Source of the DNA: JARRJS01 sp037388885
GTDB taxonomy: Bacteria; Gemmatimonadota; Gemmatimonadetes; Longimicrobiales; RSA9
Assembly (NCBI GenBank): GCA_037388885.1
Contig: JARRJS010000038.1
Coordinates: 1 to 64,000, forward strand
Direction of reading: 5' to 3'
DNA: 64,000 nucleotides
Under the pieces are notes generated by a model, which had not been told where the DNA came from, ran no database searches, and worked only from the letters and a program-made list of their open reading frames with translations. Of the stretch, positions 34,109 to 43,103 are shown in pieces. The number at the start of each line of letters is the position of its first letter. Positions within the stretch are counted from its first letter, which is position 1. A program made the translations under genes and the position numbers.

Positions 34109-37100
34109 AGCTGCGCAGGCTTACCCTCCACGGGTTCAAATCCTTCGCCGATCGCACGGAGATCCAGTTCCACGAAGGCATCACGGCCATCGTGGGGCCG
34201 AACGGGTGCGGCAAGTCGAATATCAGCGACGCCATCCGGTGGGTCCTGGGCGAACAGCGCCCGACGGCCATTCGCGGCGCGCGCATGGACGAAGCCATCT
34301 TCCAGGGCACCCAGGCACGTCGCGGATTGAACCGCGCCGAAGTGGCCCTGGTGGTGTCGAATGGCGATCGTCTGCTTCCCCTGCCTCAGGACGAGGTGGA
34401 GGTGCGCCGCACGGTATTCCGGGAAGAAGGCAGCGAGTACGAGCTGAACCGCGAGTCGGTCCGGCTGCGCGACATCCTGGACGTATGCCGTGACACCGGT
34501 CTGGGCACCAACGCCTACGCCGTGATCGAGCAGGGCATGGTGGACGCCATCCTGTCCGAGCGGGCGGATGAGCGCCGTCACCTGTTCGAAGAGGCGGCCG
34601 GCATCGGTCGTTACAAGGATCGCCGCAAGACTGCGCAGCGGCGACTCGATGCAGGGGAGGGCGACCTGGCGCGCCTGGAGGATGTGATCTCGGAGGTCGA
34701 GACCAAGGTCCGCAGCCTGGCCCGGCAACGGCGGAAGGCGGAACGGTTCCAGGACCTGCGGGCGCGTCGTCTGGGCCTGGATGTCGCCGTCGCGGCGGCG
34801 GACCTGGACGGCGTGGCGGAGACGCTGGCAGAAGCGGAAGCCCGGCTGTCGGACGTATCGAAAGACGAACCGTCCCGCCGTGCCGAGTTGAGTGCGGCCG
34901 AGGCGGACCTGGAGCAACGCCGACTGCAGGCGGCGGACGTGGCGCGCCAACGCAACGAGGCGGCGCAGGAGCTGGATCGGCTGCGGCGGCGTATCGCGGA
35001 GCGTGACCGGGAACTGGCCGTGGCCCAGGAACGACGAGCCCATGCACAGCGTCGTCTGCAACAGATCGAAACGGACCGGGACGAGCTGCGGCGCCGCATG
35101 GCCACCTTGCGTGACGAGATCGATCGGCTGGAAGTGGAGGGGGGCCGGCGCCGGGAGGAGTTCGAGGCTTTGGCGCAGCAGGTCGCGGACGTTCGGGACC
35201 GACAGCGCACCATGCGCGAGGAGCTGGCCGCCGCGCGGCAGCTGGAGGAGAAGGCGCGCGTGAGAGAGGAGGAACTGGCGCGGCGCATCACGCAGCTGGG
35301 CGCCGACGCGGCGGCGGCCGATGCGCGGGCGGCGGACGCCGCGGAACGCGGCGAGCGCCTGGAGCTCGAGGAAAGCGAGTTGGCCTCCGAGCTGGCACGC
35401 CTGGACGAGCAGGGCGACCTGTTCGCGACTCGAACGGAAGAACTCTCCGCTCGCCGTGATGATGTGAGAGCCGATCTGGACGCGTGCCGGGAGCAATTGC
35501 GGGCGCTGCGGGCGGAGGAGCAGGAAGCGAAGCGTGCGTTCCAGGAGGCTGAAGATCGTGCGAGCCTGCTGGCGGCGCGGCTGGCAGCGGTGGAGGCCCT
35601 CGAGCGCGACGGTCAGGGCTTCGCACCGGCCGTGGTGGCCGCTCTGGAGTCGCGCGAAAAGCTGGACGGCCTGCTGGGGCCGCTGGCTGAATTCCTGGAT
35701 CTGGACCGACAAAGAGCGGCGGTGGTGGAGGGGGCTCTGGGAGCGTTCCTTCAGGCGTTGGTGGTGGAGGACGATGCTGCAGTCGAGCGCGTCGAAGCAT
35801 GGCTGCAGAGCGATGACTCGCGGTCGGGCGTGCTTGCGTTGCTGCCGAAGGACACAATTCCCCGCGTGCATGCCCTGCTCGAAGCCATCCGGTTCGTCGG
35901 ACGCCCGAGTGCGGAGCCGGTCCTCATCGGCCGCCGGGAGCGGTTGGCCACGTTGCGGGGGGAGGCGGAGGAAGCAGCGCGCCTGCGCGATGCCAGGGCG
36001 GCCGCCCGCAGCTCTCTCGCCGAGCGCGCGAGCGGTACGGAAAGCGAGCTGCACGAGCTGGAATCGACCGTGCAGGCCGTGGAGCTCGAGCTGCGACGCC
36101 TCGAGGCCGACGAAGCAGCCCGCACCGACCAGCGGGCCCGGGCCGAGCGGGCGCGGGACGAACTGGAACGACGGCGCTCAGGCCTGCGCGCGGCGGCGGA
36201 GCAGGCTCGGGCGGAAGCCGTTTCCGCACGGCAGGAGCGGGATCGCCTGGCGTCGGAGCTGGAGACGCGGCGACAGGACCGGGAGCAGGCCGCCGATGCG
36301 CTGCGCGAGCGCCAGGCCGCGTGGGAGACCGTGCGCGACGAAGAGGCGGAGCTGCGCATCGCCCATGCCCGGGAAGAAGCCGCCCTCGCCGAGATGGACC
36401 GGCGGCGTGTCGGTGCGGCAGAAGCCGTCGAACACGCGGAAGGCCGCATCCGCAGCCTGGACGCGGAAGAGGAAGAGCACCACCGTACCCTGGTGGAGCT
36501 GGAAACGTTACGCACGGAAGCGGAAGCGGACCTGGAGCGGCTCTTCGGCGAGCGGGACACTTCATCGGACGCCCTGTCGGCGCTGGACGAGCAGCTGGCG
36601 GAGGCGGGCAGCGCAGCGGACGTCCTGGAGAAGCGTGCGCGCGAGCTGCGCAGCGCAGTGGAGTTGCGCGGTGAGGAACGGCATCGGCTGGAACTGCAAG
36701 TGGCCGAAGGCGCGGCGGTGCGTCGACGGGTGCATGAGCGGCTCGAGCTGGAGTGGGGGAAATCGTTCGAGGAGCTGGCCGGCCAGATCGAGCCGGCGGA
36801 AGGCGCACCCGATGCGCTGCGTGCGGAGCAGCAGCAGGTGATCCTCGACCTGGAGCGCCTGGGCCCCGTGAACATGCTGGCGGTGGAGGAGTACGAGGAA
36901 GAGAAGGAGCGCCTGGGTTTCCTGACCGGCCAGCGTGACGATCTGGTGCAGGCCCGCGATGACCTGCAGGCGGCCATCCGGCAGATCAACCGTACGGCGC
37001 GCCAACTCTTCCACGAGACGTTCGAGCAGGTCCGGCAGCATTTCCAGCACACGTTCGGGACGCTGTTCGAGGGCGGCGAGTGCGACCTCCGGCTGGAGGA

Positions 37101-37479
37101 CCCCGAAGACCCGCTGGAATCTCCGGTGGTCGTCTCGGCGTCGCCGCGGGGCAAGCGCACCCAGCGGATCCATCTGCTGTCCGGCGGTGAGCGAGCCCTC
37201 ACGGCTCTGGCCCTGCTGTTCGCCATCTACCTGGTGAAGCCGAGCCCATTCTGCGTGCTGGATGAGGTAGACGCACCGCTGGACGAGGCCAACATCGGTC
37301 GGTTCCTGGCCATGCTCCAGGAATTCAAGAGGGAGACCCAGTTCATCGTGATCACCCACACCCCGCGCACCATGGAAGCTGCAGACTGGATCTACGGCGT
37401 CACCATGGAGGAACCGGGCATCAGCACCATCGTCGGTGTGCAGATGGACGAGGTGCTGGCCATGGAAAGCGTGGACTAG
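34105..37479 (+). CDS. smc: Chromosome partition protein SMC
   Basis: ATPase that organises the chromosome with ScpAB. 1124 residues. Head: Walker A GPNGCGKSN (31-39), then near the C-terminus LSGGERALTALALL (about 1025) and the Walker B/D-loop VLDEVDAPLDEANI. Long coiled coils run to about 500 and from about 620. The hinge (about 515-615) has the first half (LLGPLAEFLDLD, VEGALGAFLQALVVED, LALLPKD), but the second half with its Gly-rich dimer motif is not visible, which makes the hinge and the protein about 60 residues short. ATG 34105 is coupled to the SPOR gene. Confidence 0.95.
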   Translation: MKLRRLTLHGFKSFADRTEIQFHEGITAIVGPNGCGKSNISDAIRWVLGEQRPTAIRGARMDEAIFQGTQARRGLNRAEVALVVSNGDRLLPLPQDEVEVRRTVFREEGSEYELNRESVRLRDILDVCRDTGLGTNAYAVIEQGMVDAILSERADERRHLFEEAAGIGRYKDRRKTAQRRLDAGEGDLARLEDVISEVETKVRSLARQRRKAERFQDLRARRLGLDVAVAAADLDGVAETLAEAEARLSDVSKDEPSRRAELSAAEADLEQRRLQAADVARQRNEAAQELDRLRRRIAERDRELAVAQERRAHAQRRLQQIETDRDELRRRMATLRDEIDRLEVEGGRRREEFEALAQQVADVRDRQRTMREELAAARQLEEKARVREEELARRITQLGADAAAADARAADAAERGERLELEESELASELARLDEQGDLFATRTEELSARRDDVRADLDACREQLRALRAEEQEAKRAFQEAEDRASLLAARLAAVEALERDGQGFAPAVVAALESREKLDGLLGPLAEFLDLDRQRAAVVEGALGAFLQALVVEDDAAVERVEAWLQSDDSRSGVLALLPKDTIPRVHALLEAIRFVGRPSAEPVLIGRRERLATLRGEAEEAARLRDARAAARSSLAERASGTESELHELESTVQAVELELRRLEADEAARTDQRARAERARDELERRRSGLRAAAEQARAEAVSARQERDRLASELETRRQDREQAADALRERQAAWETVRDEEAELRIAHAREEAALAEMDRRRVGAAEAVEHAEGRIRSLDAEEEEHHRTLVELETLRTEAEADLERLFGERDTSSDALSALDEQLAEAGSAADVLEKRARELRSAVELRGEERHRLELQVAEGAAVRRRVHERLELEWGKSFEELAGQIEPAEGAPDALRAEQQQVILDLERLGPVNMLAVEEYEEEKERLGFLTGQRDDLVQARDDLQAAIRQINRTARQLFHETFEQVRQHFQHTFGTLFEGGECDLRLEDPEDPLESPVVVSASPRGKRTQRIHLLSGGERALTALALLFAIYLVKPSPFCVLDEVDAPLDEANIGRFLAMLQEFKRETQFIVITHTPRTMEAADWIYGVTMEEPGISTIVGVQMDEVLAMESVD

Positions 37480-37496
37480 CGAGGCGCGTCCGAATC

Positions 37497-38300
37497 GTGC
37501 GGATTACGATTGTGGGATCGGGAACGGCAGTGCCGGAGCCGGACCGGGTGTGCTCGGCATACCACGTTGCCGTGAACGGCATTCGCCTGCTGATGGATGT
37601 CGGGCCTGGAACCGTTCACCACATGGCCCGGTTCGGCATCAACTGGAAGCGGATCACTCACGTGGCCCTCACACACTTTCACAACGACCACATCGGCGAC
37701 CTGCCCTACCTGTTGTTCGCGTTGCGCTGGGGCATGACACCGCCACGCGCCGCTCCGCTGCACGTGGCAGGGCCGCCCGGCACGCGCGAGCTGATCGATC
37801 GAATGGGCGCCGTATTCGGCAGCCATGTGCAGGAGCCGGACTTTCCGCTGGACATCCACGAGCTGGACGACGGCGATGCGCTCGACCTGGACGGCGGGGC
37901 TCGCCTGCTGGCCTGCCGTACCCAGCACTCCGGTGCGTCGCTGGCCTACCGCGTCGAGACGTCGGATGGCACGGTGGCCTACACGGGCGACACGGGCAGC
38001 GACCCCGCCGTTACGCGCTTCGTCGCTGGCGCGGACGTGCTCATCGCAGAATGCTCCCTGCCGGAAGAGGAGGCGATGGACGTCCACATGACGCCTTCCC
38101 GCCTGGCGGATCTGGCGAGAACCGCGCAGCCCGACCGACTCGTCGTCGTGCATGTGTACCCGCAGCTTGCGGGTGTCGACCTGGCCGCGCTGCTCAAGGA
38201 TCACGGCTGGGCCGGAGCCACGGTTCGGGCGTCCGACGGCATGAAGCTGCGGATCGGCGTTTCCGCGGACTCGCTAGACGATTCTGTCGTGCCGGGCTAG
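37497..38300 (+). CDS. MBL-fold metallohydrolase (RNase Z-like)
   Basis: 267-residue zinc hydrolase. It shows the HxHxDH site HFHNDH (60-65), GxGTAVPEP near the N-terminus, TGDTGSDPA with a metal Asp, and a late His in VVHVYPQL. The overall layout is like RNase Z/ElaC or arylsulfatase-type MBL proteins, but the flexible exosite arm of RNase Z is not obvious, so I do not assign rnz. GTG start 17 bases after smc. Confidence 0.85.
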   Translation: MRITIVGSGTAVPEPDRVCSAYHVAVNGIRLLMDVGPGTVHHMARFGINWKRITHVALTHFHNDHIGDLPYLLFALRWGMTPPRAAPLHVAGPPGTRELIDRMGAVFGSHVQEPDFPLDIHELDDGDALDLDGGARLLACRTQHSGASLAYRVETSDGTVAYTGDTGSDPAVTRFVAGADVLIAECSLPEEEAMDVHMTPSRLADLARTAQPDRLVVVHVYPQLAGVDLAALLKDHGWAGATVRASDGMKLRIGVSADSLDDSVVPG

Positions 38301-38359
38301 TTTATTCAATCTGGCCGCTCGTATCCTGCGGGCCGTCACCACACGAGAAAACGAGAACC

Positions 38360-39406
38360 ATGCTGGTCGTCATGCACCACGAGGCGGACGACTCGGACGT
38401 CCGCCGCGTCATTTCCACCATCAACGAGATGGGCTACGAAGCCCGGCCGATCCCTGGCAAGCAGCGGACGGCGATCGGGCTGATCGGCAACGACGGCAAG
38501 GTCGACAGCGGTCGCCTGGAGGCGCTCCCGGGCGTGGTCCAGGTGATCCACGTGACGCAGCCGTACAAGCAGGTTTCTCGTGAGTGGCGCCCGGAGCCCA
38601 CGGTCATCGAGTTGAGCAATGGGACCCGGATCGGGGACACGGATATCGTCGTGATGGCCGGCCCGTGCTCGGTGGAGTCCCCCGAGCAGATCACGGAGAT
38701 CTCGCATCGGCTGCGTGCCGCGGGCGTCACCGTCATGCGGGGCGGTGCATTCAAGCCACGTACCTCGCCGTATTCGTTCCAGGGCCTGGGCGTGCGCGGC
38801 CTGGAGCTTCTGGCCGCCGCCCGCGAGGCCACCGGCCTGGCGATCGTCACGGAAGCGCTCGAACCGGACATGGTCGACATCGTGGCCGACCACGCCGACA
38901 TCATCCAGATCGGCGCACGCAACATGCAGAACTACCCGCTGCTTCGCCGTGCCGGGCAGAGCGGCAAGCCGGTGCTGTTGAAACGCGGTCTGGCCGCGAC
39001 CATCAAGGAGCTGCTGCTTTCGGCGGAGTACATCCTGGCCGAGGGCAATGACCAGGTGATCCTGTGCGAACGCGGGGTACGCAGCTTCGATCATCACACG
39101 CGCAATCTGCTGGACCTGACCGCGATCCCCGTGGTGAAGTCGCTGTCCCATCTTCCCATCATCGCCGATCCCAGCCATGGCACGGGACTGCGATCCAAGG
39201 TGGTGCCCATGGCCCGTGCTGCGGTGGCCGCCGGCGCGGACGGCCTCATGATCGAGGTGCACCCCGACCCGGATCATGCCCTGTCCGACGGCGCCCAGTC
39301 CCTCTATCCGGAACAGTTCGAGGAGCTGATGGGACAGGTGCGCGTGATCGCCGAAGCCATCGGCCGGGCGCTCAACCCGTCGCTGGTCAGCCGCGTGCCT
39401 GCCTGA
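38360..39406 (+). CDS. aroF: 3-deoxy-7-phosphoheptulonate synthase (DAHP synthase)
   Basis: First step of the shikimate pathway: phosphoenolpyruvate plus erythrose 4-phosphate. 348 residues from ATG 38360. The N-terminal 70 residues form a ferredoxin-like regulatory (ACT-like) domain starting MLVVMHHEADDSDVRRVI, as in the Thermotoga-type enzyme that Tyr and Phe inhibit. The barrel shows AGPCSVES, RGGAFKPRTSPYSFQG, IQIGARNMQNY, LLKRGLAATIKE and DPSHGTG, with metal-binding Cys, His, Glu and Asp positions present. It stands apart from other aro genes. Confidence 0.95.
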   Translation: MLVVMHHEADDSDVRRVISTINEMGYEARPIPGKQRTAIGLIGNDGKVDSGRLEALPGVVQVIHVTQPYKQVSREWRPEPTVIELSNGTRIGDTDIVVMAGPCSVESPEQITEISHRLRAAGVTVMRGGAFKPRTSPYSFQGLGVRGLELLAAAREATGLAIVTEALEPDMVDIVADHADIIQIGARNMQNYPLLRRAGQSGKPVLLKRGLAATIKELLLSAEYILAEGNDQVILCERGVRSFDHHTRNLLDLTAIPVVKSLSHLPIIADPSHGTGLRSKVVPMARAAVAAGADGLMIEVHPDPDHALSDGAQSLYPEQFEELMGQVRVIAEAIGRALNPSLVSRVPA

Positions 39407-39575
39407 GGCCGGGGTTCCGCGGGGCGACCGGGCCTTGCGCGGCGCCGGGACTCGCGGGCGGAGCGCCGGACCGTCCACTTGTGCGCCTTTCGGCTCGCCA
39501 CGTCCCGGTCTGCCATGGTCGGGACCCGCACGTCGGGACATCATTTGCGCAGGATGTCTGTGGCGGGAGGGAACC

Positions 39576-39938
39576 ATGACGGGGGCACACGAGCTGGGCC
39601 GGCGCGGGGAAGCGCTGGTGGCAACCGCGCTGGCGAAGCATGGCTGGCGGATCGTGCACCGCAACTACCGTTTCGGCCACCGCGAGATCGACCTCATAGC
39701 CCGTCGCGGCCGGGTCGTTGCCTTCGTCGAGGTGAAAACGCGTGCCGGCGTGGGGTTCGGCGACCCGCTGGAAGCCGTGCACGCCCTGAAGCGGCGGGAG
39801 ATCGAGAAGGTGGCACGCGCCTGGATCGCGCGCCACGGCGCCGCGTCGGATCGCTACCGGTTCGATGCCGCCGCCGTCCTCTGGCCTCCCAGTGCGCCGC
39901 CCAGGATCCGCTACGTGAAGGACGCCTGGCGCCTTTGA
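39576..39938 (+). CDS. UPF0102/YraN-family endonuclease-like protein
   Basis: 120 residues from ATG 39576 with a GGGAGGG site. Signature: ELGRRGEALVATAL, NYRFGHREIDLIARRG, and FVEVKTR with a catalytic-looking Asp-Glu-Lys set of the PD-(D/E)XK kind. The family is related to Holliday-junction resolvases; its role is uncertain. Often found near rnhB; none is seen here. Confidence 0.93.
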   Translation: MTGAHELGRRGEALVATALAKHGWRIVHRNYRFGHREIDLIARRGRVVAFVEVKTRAGVGFGDPLEAVHALKRREIEKVARAWIARHGAASDRYRFDAAAVLWPPSAPPRIRYVKDAWRL

Positions 39939-39944
39939 GGGGCG

Positions 39945-40187
39945 TCAGTTGCGGCGGCCGTTGCCGGCCGACCCGTCGCCGGCCTCGGCCAGCAGCTCTC
40001 CCACGCGTATCATCCCGCGGCCCCGTTCCATCAGCACCTCGGCCAGCCGGTTCACGAGGTCCGGTGGGGTGGTCGCGGGCCGGCGGCGATACCCTTCCAG
40101 CGCATCGTTCCCGATGCCCAGTGCCGTGGCCAGCTCGCTTTCGCGACCCAGAAACAGATCGGTGGCACGCTTGAAGTCCAACGGCAT
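39945..40187 (-). CDS. Small helix-turn-helix-like protein
   Basis: 80 residues from ATG 40187 (GGAGGAG site upstream on the minus strand). The order of helices, with FLGRESELATALGI, ALEGYRRRPATTPPDLV and a final helix RGRGMIRVGELLAEA, resembles a Cro/XRE-type HTH domain like those of small antitoxin-like regulators, but no toxin is adjacent. It is head-to-tail with the CoA-binding gene. Confidence 0.7.
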   Translation of the reverse strand: MPLDFKRATDLFLGRESELATALGIGNDALEGYRRRPATTPPDLVNRLAEVLMERGRGMIRVGELLAEAGDGSAGNGRRN

Positions 40188-40211
40188 GTCTCCTCCTCGA
40201 TCGGATGGGCG

Positions 40212-40655
40212 TTAACCGAACAGGCGCCGGTGATCCGCCAGCATGCATCGGTCCTGAACCACCTCGATGCCGGCTTCTGCCAGCTCCCGTGCCGCCGCAT
40301 CGTTCCGGATGCCGAGCTGGAACCATACGTATCTCGGCTTCACGGCCAGGATGTCCGGCACGTGCGGCGGGATGTCCTCCGGGCGCCGGAACACGTCTAC
40401 CAGGTCGATGTTGCCGGGCACGTCTGCGAGGGCCCGGAACACCGGCTGGCCCAGGATCTCGGTCACGTCGGGGTAGTAGACCGGGACGGGAACGATCTCG
40501 TAGCCATGCTTCTGCAGGTACGCGGGAACGTAGTAGGCCGCGCGATCGGCACGGCTTTCCGGCTTGATACCCAGCACGGCGATGCGATGCGCGTCCTGCA
40601 GGACACGGCGCAGTCCGTCGTCGTTGTCGACCAGCTCCTTCTGCCAATCCTCCAT
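40212..40655 (-). CDS. CoA-binding domain protein (YccU-like)
   Basis: 147 residues from ATG 40655; the frame is open farther upstream but runs into the SRP RNA. Rossmann-type CoA-binding fold: RIAVLGIKPESRADRAAYYVPAYLQKHGYEIVPVPV, then PVFRALADVP, IDLVDVFRRPEDIPPHV, and VWFQLGI. Similar proteins bind CoA or a nucleotide and are often near acyl-CoA enzymes. Function is not known. Probably one unit with the downstream HTH gene. Confidence 0.9.
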   Translation of the reverse strand: MEDWQKELVDNDDGLRRVLQDAHRIAVLGIKPESRADRAAYYVPAYLQKHGYEIVPVPVYYPDVTEILGQPVFRALADVPGNIDLVDVFRRPEDIPPHVPDILAVKPRYVWFQLGIRNDAAARELAEAGIEVVQDRCMLADHRRLFG

Positions 40656-40702
40656 CGTTCTCTCATGCGGTTGTGTGACGGAAAGTTGCGGCCCATCCGG
40701 GG

Positions 40703-40732
40703 TTGACCCCGGCCAAGCCGGCTCGTTACCTT
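40703..40732 (+). promoter_or_regulatory. Promoter of the SRP RNA gene
   Basis: TTGACC at 40703-40708, an 18-base spacer, then TACCTT at 40727-40732, with the RNA starting about 7 bases later at 40739. It shares its -10 with prs. Confidence 0.7.
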
Positions 40733-40738
40733 TGCAAC

Positions 40739-40846
40739 GCGTCCCAGGCCCGCAGGACGCGAGCGCGCGAATCCCGTCAGGACCCCGCAGGTAGCAGCGG
40801 TAAGTGACGCGGACGTCGCTGCGGTCAGCCTGGGGCGCCTTTTTTT
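40739..40846 (+). ncRNA. ffs: Signal recognition particle RNA, small bacterial type (4.5S)
   Basis: The two ends pair over 11 bases: GCGTCCCAGGC (40739-40749) with GCCTGGGGCGC (40828-40838), followed by seven T (40840-40846), a Rho-independent end. The apical domain has the conserved GTCAGG and AGCAGC strands (40776-40797) around a stem ACC/GGT. The usual GGAA tetraloop is replaced by CCGCA. It is directly upstream of dnaX-ybaB-recR, a common position for ffs. It works with Ffh and FtsY in co-translational membrane targeting. Confidence 0.88.
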
Positions 40847-40941
40847 CTGCAAGCGCTGCGCCCCGCCATTTCGGGGTTGCCGCCAACCGGACGGTCCCGT
40901 AAGGTCAGCGAGACCGCGCCCTGAATCAACAGCGAGACCCA

Positions 40942-42684
40942 ATGACGCGCACCGCCCTCGCCCGGCTGTATCGTCCCCGACGGTTCGGTGAACTGATTAC
41001 GCAGGAACACGTGTCCGACACGTTGCGCACGGCGGTACTGCGGGATCGCGTCGCCCACGCCTACTTGTTCACCGGTCCCCGCGGCGTCGGCAAGACCACG
41101 GCCGCGCGCGTGCTTGCCATGGCGCTGAACTGCCCGAATCGCGGGTCGGACGGTGAGCCTTGCGGGGAGTGTGAATCCTGCGAGCGCATCTGGTCCGGCC
41201 GCACCTCGCTGGATGTCGTGGAGATCGACGCCGCGTCGAACCGCGGCGTGGACGATGCCCGGGACCTGCGAGAACGCGCCATGTATGCCCCCACCGAGGA
41301 GGACCGCTTCAAGGTCTACATCATCGATGAGGCACACATGCTCACGCGGGATGCGTGGAACGCCTTGCTGAAGATCCTGGAGGAGCCGCCGCCGCGAGTG
41401 ATCTTCGTGTTCGCGACGACCGAGCCACAAAAGATCCAACAGGCGGCGCCGCCCGTGCTGTCACGCTGTCAGCGGTTCGATTTCCGGCGGATCAGCGTTC
41501 CGGCCATCGTGGAGCGACTGAAGCAGGTGTTGGCGGGCGAGGGAGTCGAGGGGGACGAGGAGGCGTTGCTGCTGCTGGCGCGGCGAGCGGAGGGCGGTAT
41601 GCGAGACGCCCTGTCGCTGCTGGACCAGGTGTTGTCGTTCGCGGACCGGCGCCTGACTACGGAGGACGTGCGCCAAGTGCTGGGTCTGGTGGGTGAGGAC
41701 GTGTATCTGGAGCTGTTCGACATCCTGTCCGAGCGGCGCGTGGCGGACGTGTTCCATTTCGTGGAACGGCTACTGGACGAAGGCTACGACCTGACGGAGT
41801 TCTATCGCGGCCTTGCGGACATCCTGCGGGTCATGCTGGTGACTCGCCTGGAAGGATCGGCTGCAGCGGAGGTACGGACGGACCTGCGACAGGCGTTCGC
41901 GGAGCGCGCTGAACGGTTCGCCGTGGGCGATCTGCTGCGGATGCTGTCGCAGGTGGCCGAGCTGGACGCTGACGGCCGGTTCCGCAAGAGCAACAACCCC
42001 CGCATCATGCTGGAAGCGCTGCTGCTGCGTTTCGCGCACCTTTCCAGCACGGTGGAGCTGGAAGACCTGATCCGCGCTGCCGGTGGCACGGGTGGCGAGG
42101 GTGGGCCGGTAGGTCCGCCGGCCGGCCAAGGGCCTGCGCGGTCGAATGCGCCCCGAGCATCACGGCCGGGGAACAGCGGAGCCCGCTCGTCCGGAGAGAC
42201 CGGAGCGGGTGCGGCGGATGCGTCGCCGACCGCCGTTGCCGCGTCGACGCCTGCAGATCAGGGAGATCCGGCCGGGATCGGTGGGACTCGAACGCAGGAG
42301 GAGGTCACAGAGGCCGGTCCCGTGGCGGCGGCGCTCCGCGACCTGATGGAGAGCGACGGCTTACCCCCGGGACTGGGCCCGTTCTTCCGTGTGGCCCGCG
42401 TTGCCGAAGAGGAACAGGGATGGGCGGTGATCGAGTTGCCGCCGGGTCCGGCCCTGGAGCGCCTGGCGGAGGGCTCCCCAGCGCTGCGCGCGTTGGAGAC
42501 GGCGCTGAAGGACCGTGTCGGTGCGCCGCTGCGCTTGGACGTCCGTGCACCGAAGGAAGCCTCACAACCCCGGGAGCGCCTCACACCGGAAAAGGTGAAG
42601 AACGACCGGCTGGCGCGTATTTCCCGCGAGGAACCCGCCCTGAGCCGGGCGGTAGAAGAATGGGACCTGGAAATCGTGGAATGA
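40942..42684 (+). CDS. dnaX: DNA polymerase III subunits gamma/tau
   Basis: Clamp-loader ATPase; 580 residues. Walker A GPRGVGKTT (45-53), a zinc site (Cys64, Cys74, Cys77, Cys80), Walker B VYIIDEAHML, and sensor EPPPRVIFVFATTEPQKI. Domain III follows to about 370, then a low-complexity Gly/Pro/Ala linker, and a short C-terminal domain that is probably tau domain V. No A-rich slippery site for making gamma was seen. ATG 40942, about 95 bases after the SRP RNA. Confidence 0.95.
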   Translation: MTRTALARLYRPRRFGELITQEHVSDTLRTAVLRDRVAHAYLFTGPRGVGKTTAARVLAMALNCPNRGSDGEPCGECESCERIWSGRTSLDVVEIDAASNRGVDDARDLRERAMYAPTEEDRFKVYIIDEAHMLTRDAWNALLKILEEPPPRVIFVFATTEPQKIQQAAPPVLSRCQRFDFRRISVPAIVERLKQVLAGEGVEGDEEALLLLARRAEGGMRDALSLLDQVLSFADRRLTTEDVRQVLGLVGEDVYLELFDILSERRVADVFHFVERLLDEGYDLTEFYRGLADILRVMLVTRLEGSAAAEVRTDLRQAFAERAERFAVGDLLRMLSQVAELDADGRFRKSNNPRIMLEALLLRFAHLSSTVELEDLIRAAGGTGGEGGPVGPPAGQGPARSNAPRASRPGNSGARSSGETGAGAADASPTAVAASTPADQGDPAGIGGTRTQEEVTEAGPVAAALRDLMESDGLPPGLGPFFRVARVAEEEQGWAVIELPPGPALERLAEGSPALRALETALKDRVGAPLRLDVRAPKEASQPRERLTPEKVKNDRLARISREEPALSRAVEEWDLEIVE

Positions 42685-42772
42685 CGGCGTCAGCGCGGTG
42701 CTCCGCGTCTTGCGTCGCCGAAACCGGGCGGCCTATCTTGGACGCCGCGCGAGGGAGGAAACGCGAGTCTTC

Positions 42773-43096
42773 ATGACGAACCTGCAGCAGATCCTGCAGA
42801 TGGGCCAGCAAATGCAGGCCCGTCTTTCAGAGATTCAGACGGAGCTGCGCAAGCAGACCGTGACGAGCTCCAGCGGTGGTGGCATGGTCACAGTCACCGC
42901 AGATGGGCAGGGCAGGGTGCGAGAGGTCCGGATCGACCCGGCGGTGGTGGACCCGGCCGACGTGGAGATGTTGGAAGACCTGGTGCTGGCGGCGGTCTCG
43001 GAGGTGCAACAGCGTGCCAGACAGCTTTACGAGGAAGAGATGAAAAAGCTGACTGGTGGCATGCCGATGCCGTTCCAGCTTCCGAATCTGCCCTGA
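42773..43096 (+). CDS. ybaB: YbaB/EbfC-family nucleoid-associated protein
   Basis: 107 residues from ATG 42773. Signature NLQQILQMGQQMQARLSEIQTEL, GGGMVTVTADGQGRVREVRIDP and LEDLVLAAVSEVQQRARQ. Dimeric DNA-binding protein between dnaX and recR, the usual order. The C-terminus is Met/Pro-rich. Confidence 0.95.
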   Translation: MTNLQQILQMGQQMQARLSEIQTELRKQTVTSSSGGGMVTVTADGQGRVREVRIDPAVVDPADVEMLEDLVLAAVSEVQQRARQLYEEEMKKLTGGMPMPFQLPNLP

Positions 43097-43103
43097 GCCC
43101 TGC

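Noticed and set aside
35751..37226. A Ser/Arg-rich 491-codon minus-strand open frame inside smc.
   Set aside because: Mirror of the SMC coiled-coil codon pattern, with no independent signal.
39407..39575. Possible small gene between DAHP synthase and yraN.
   Set aside because: Only short frames antisense or shifted to the neighbours, with no ribosome site.
40942..42684. Programmed frameshift in dnaX to make gamma.
   Set aside because: No A-rich slippery heptamer or downstream stem was found in the linker region.
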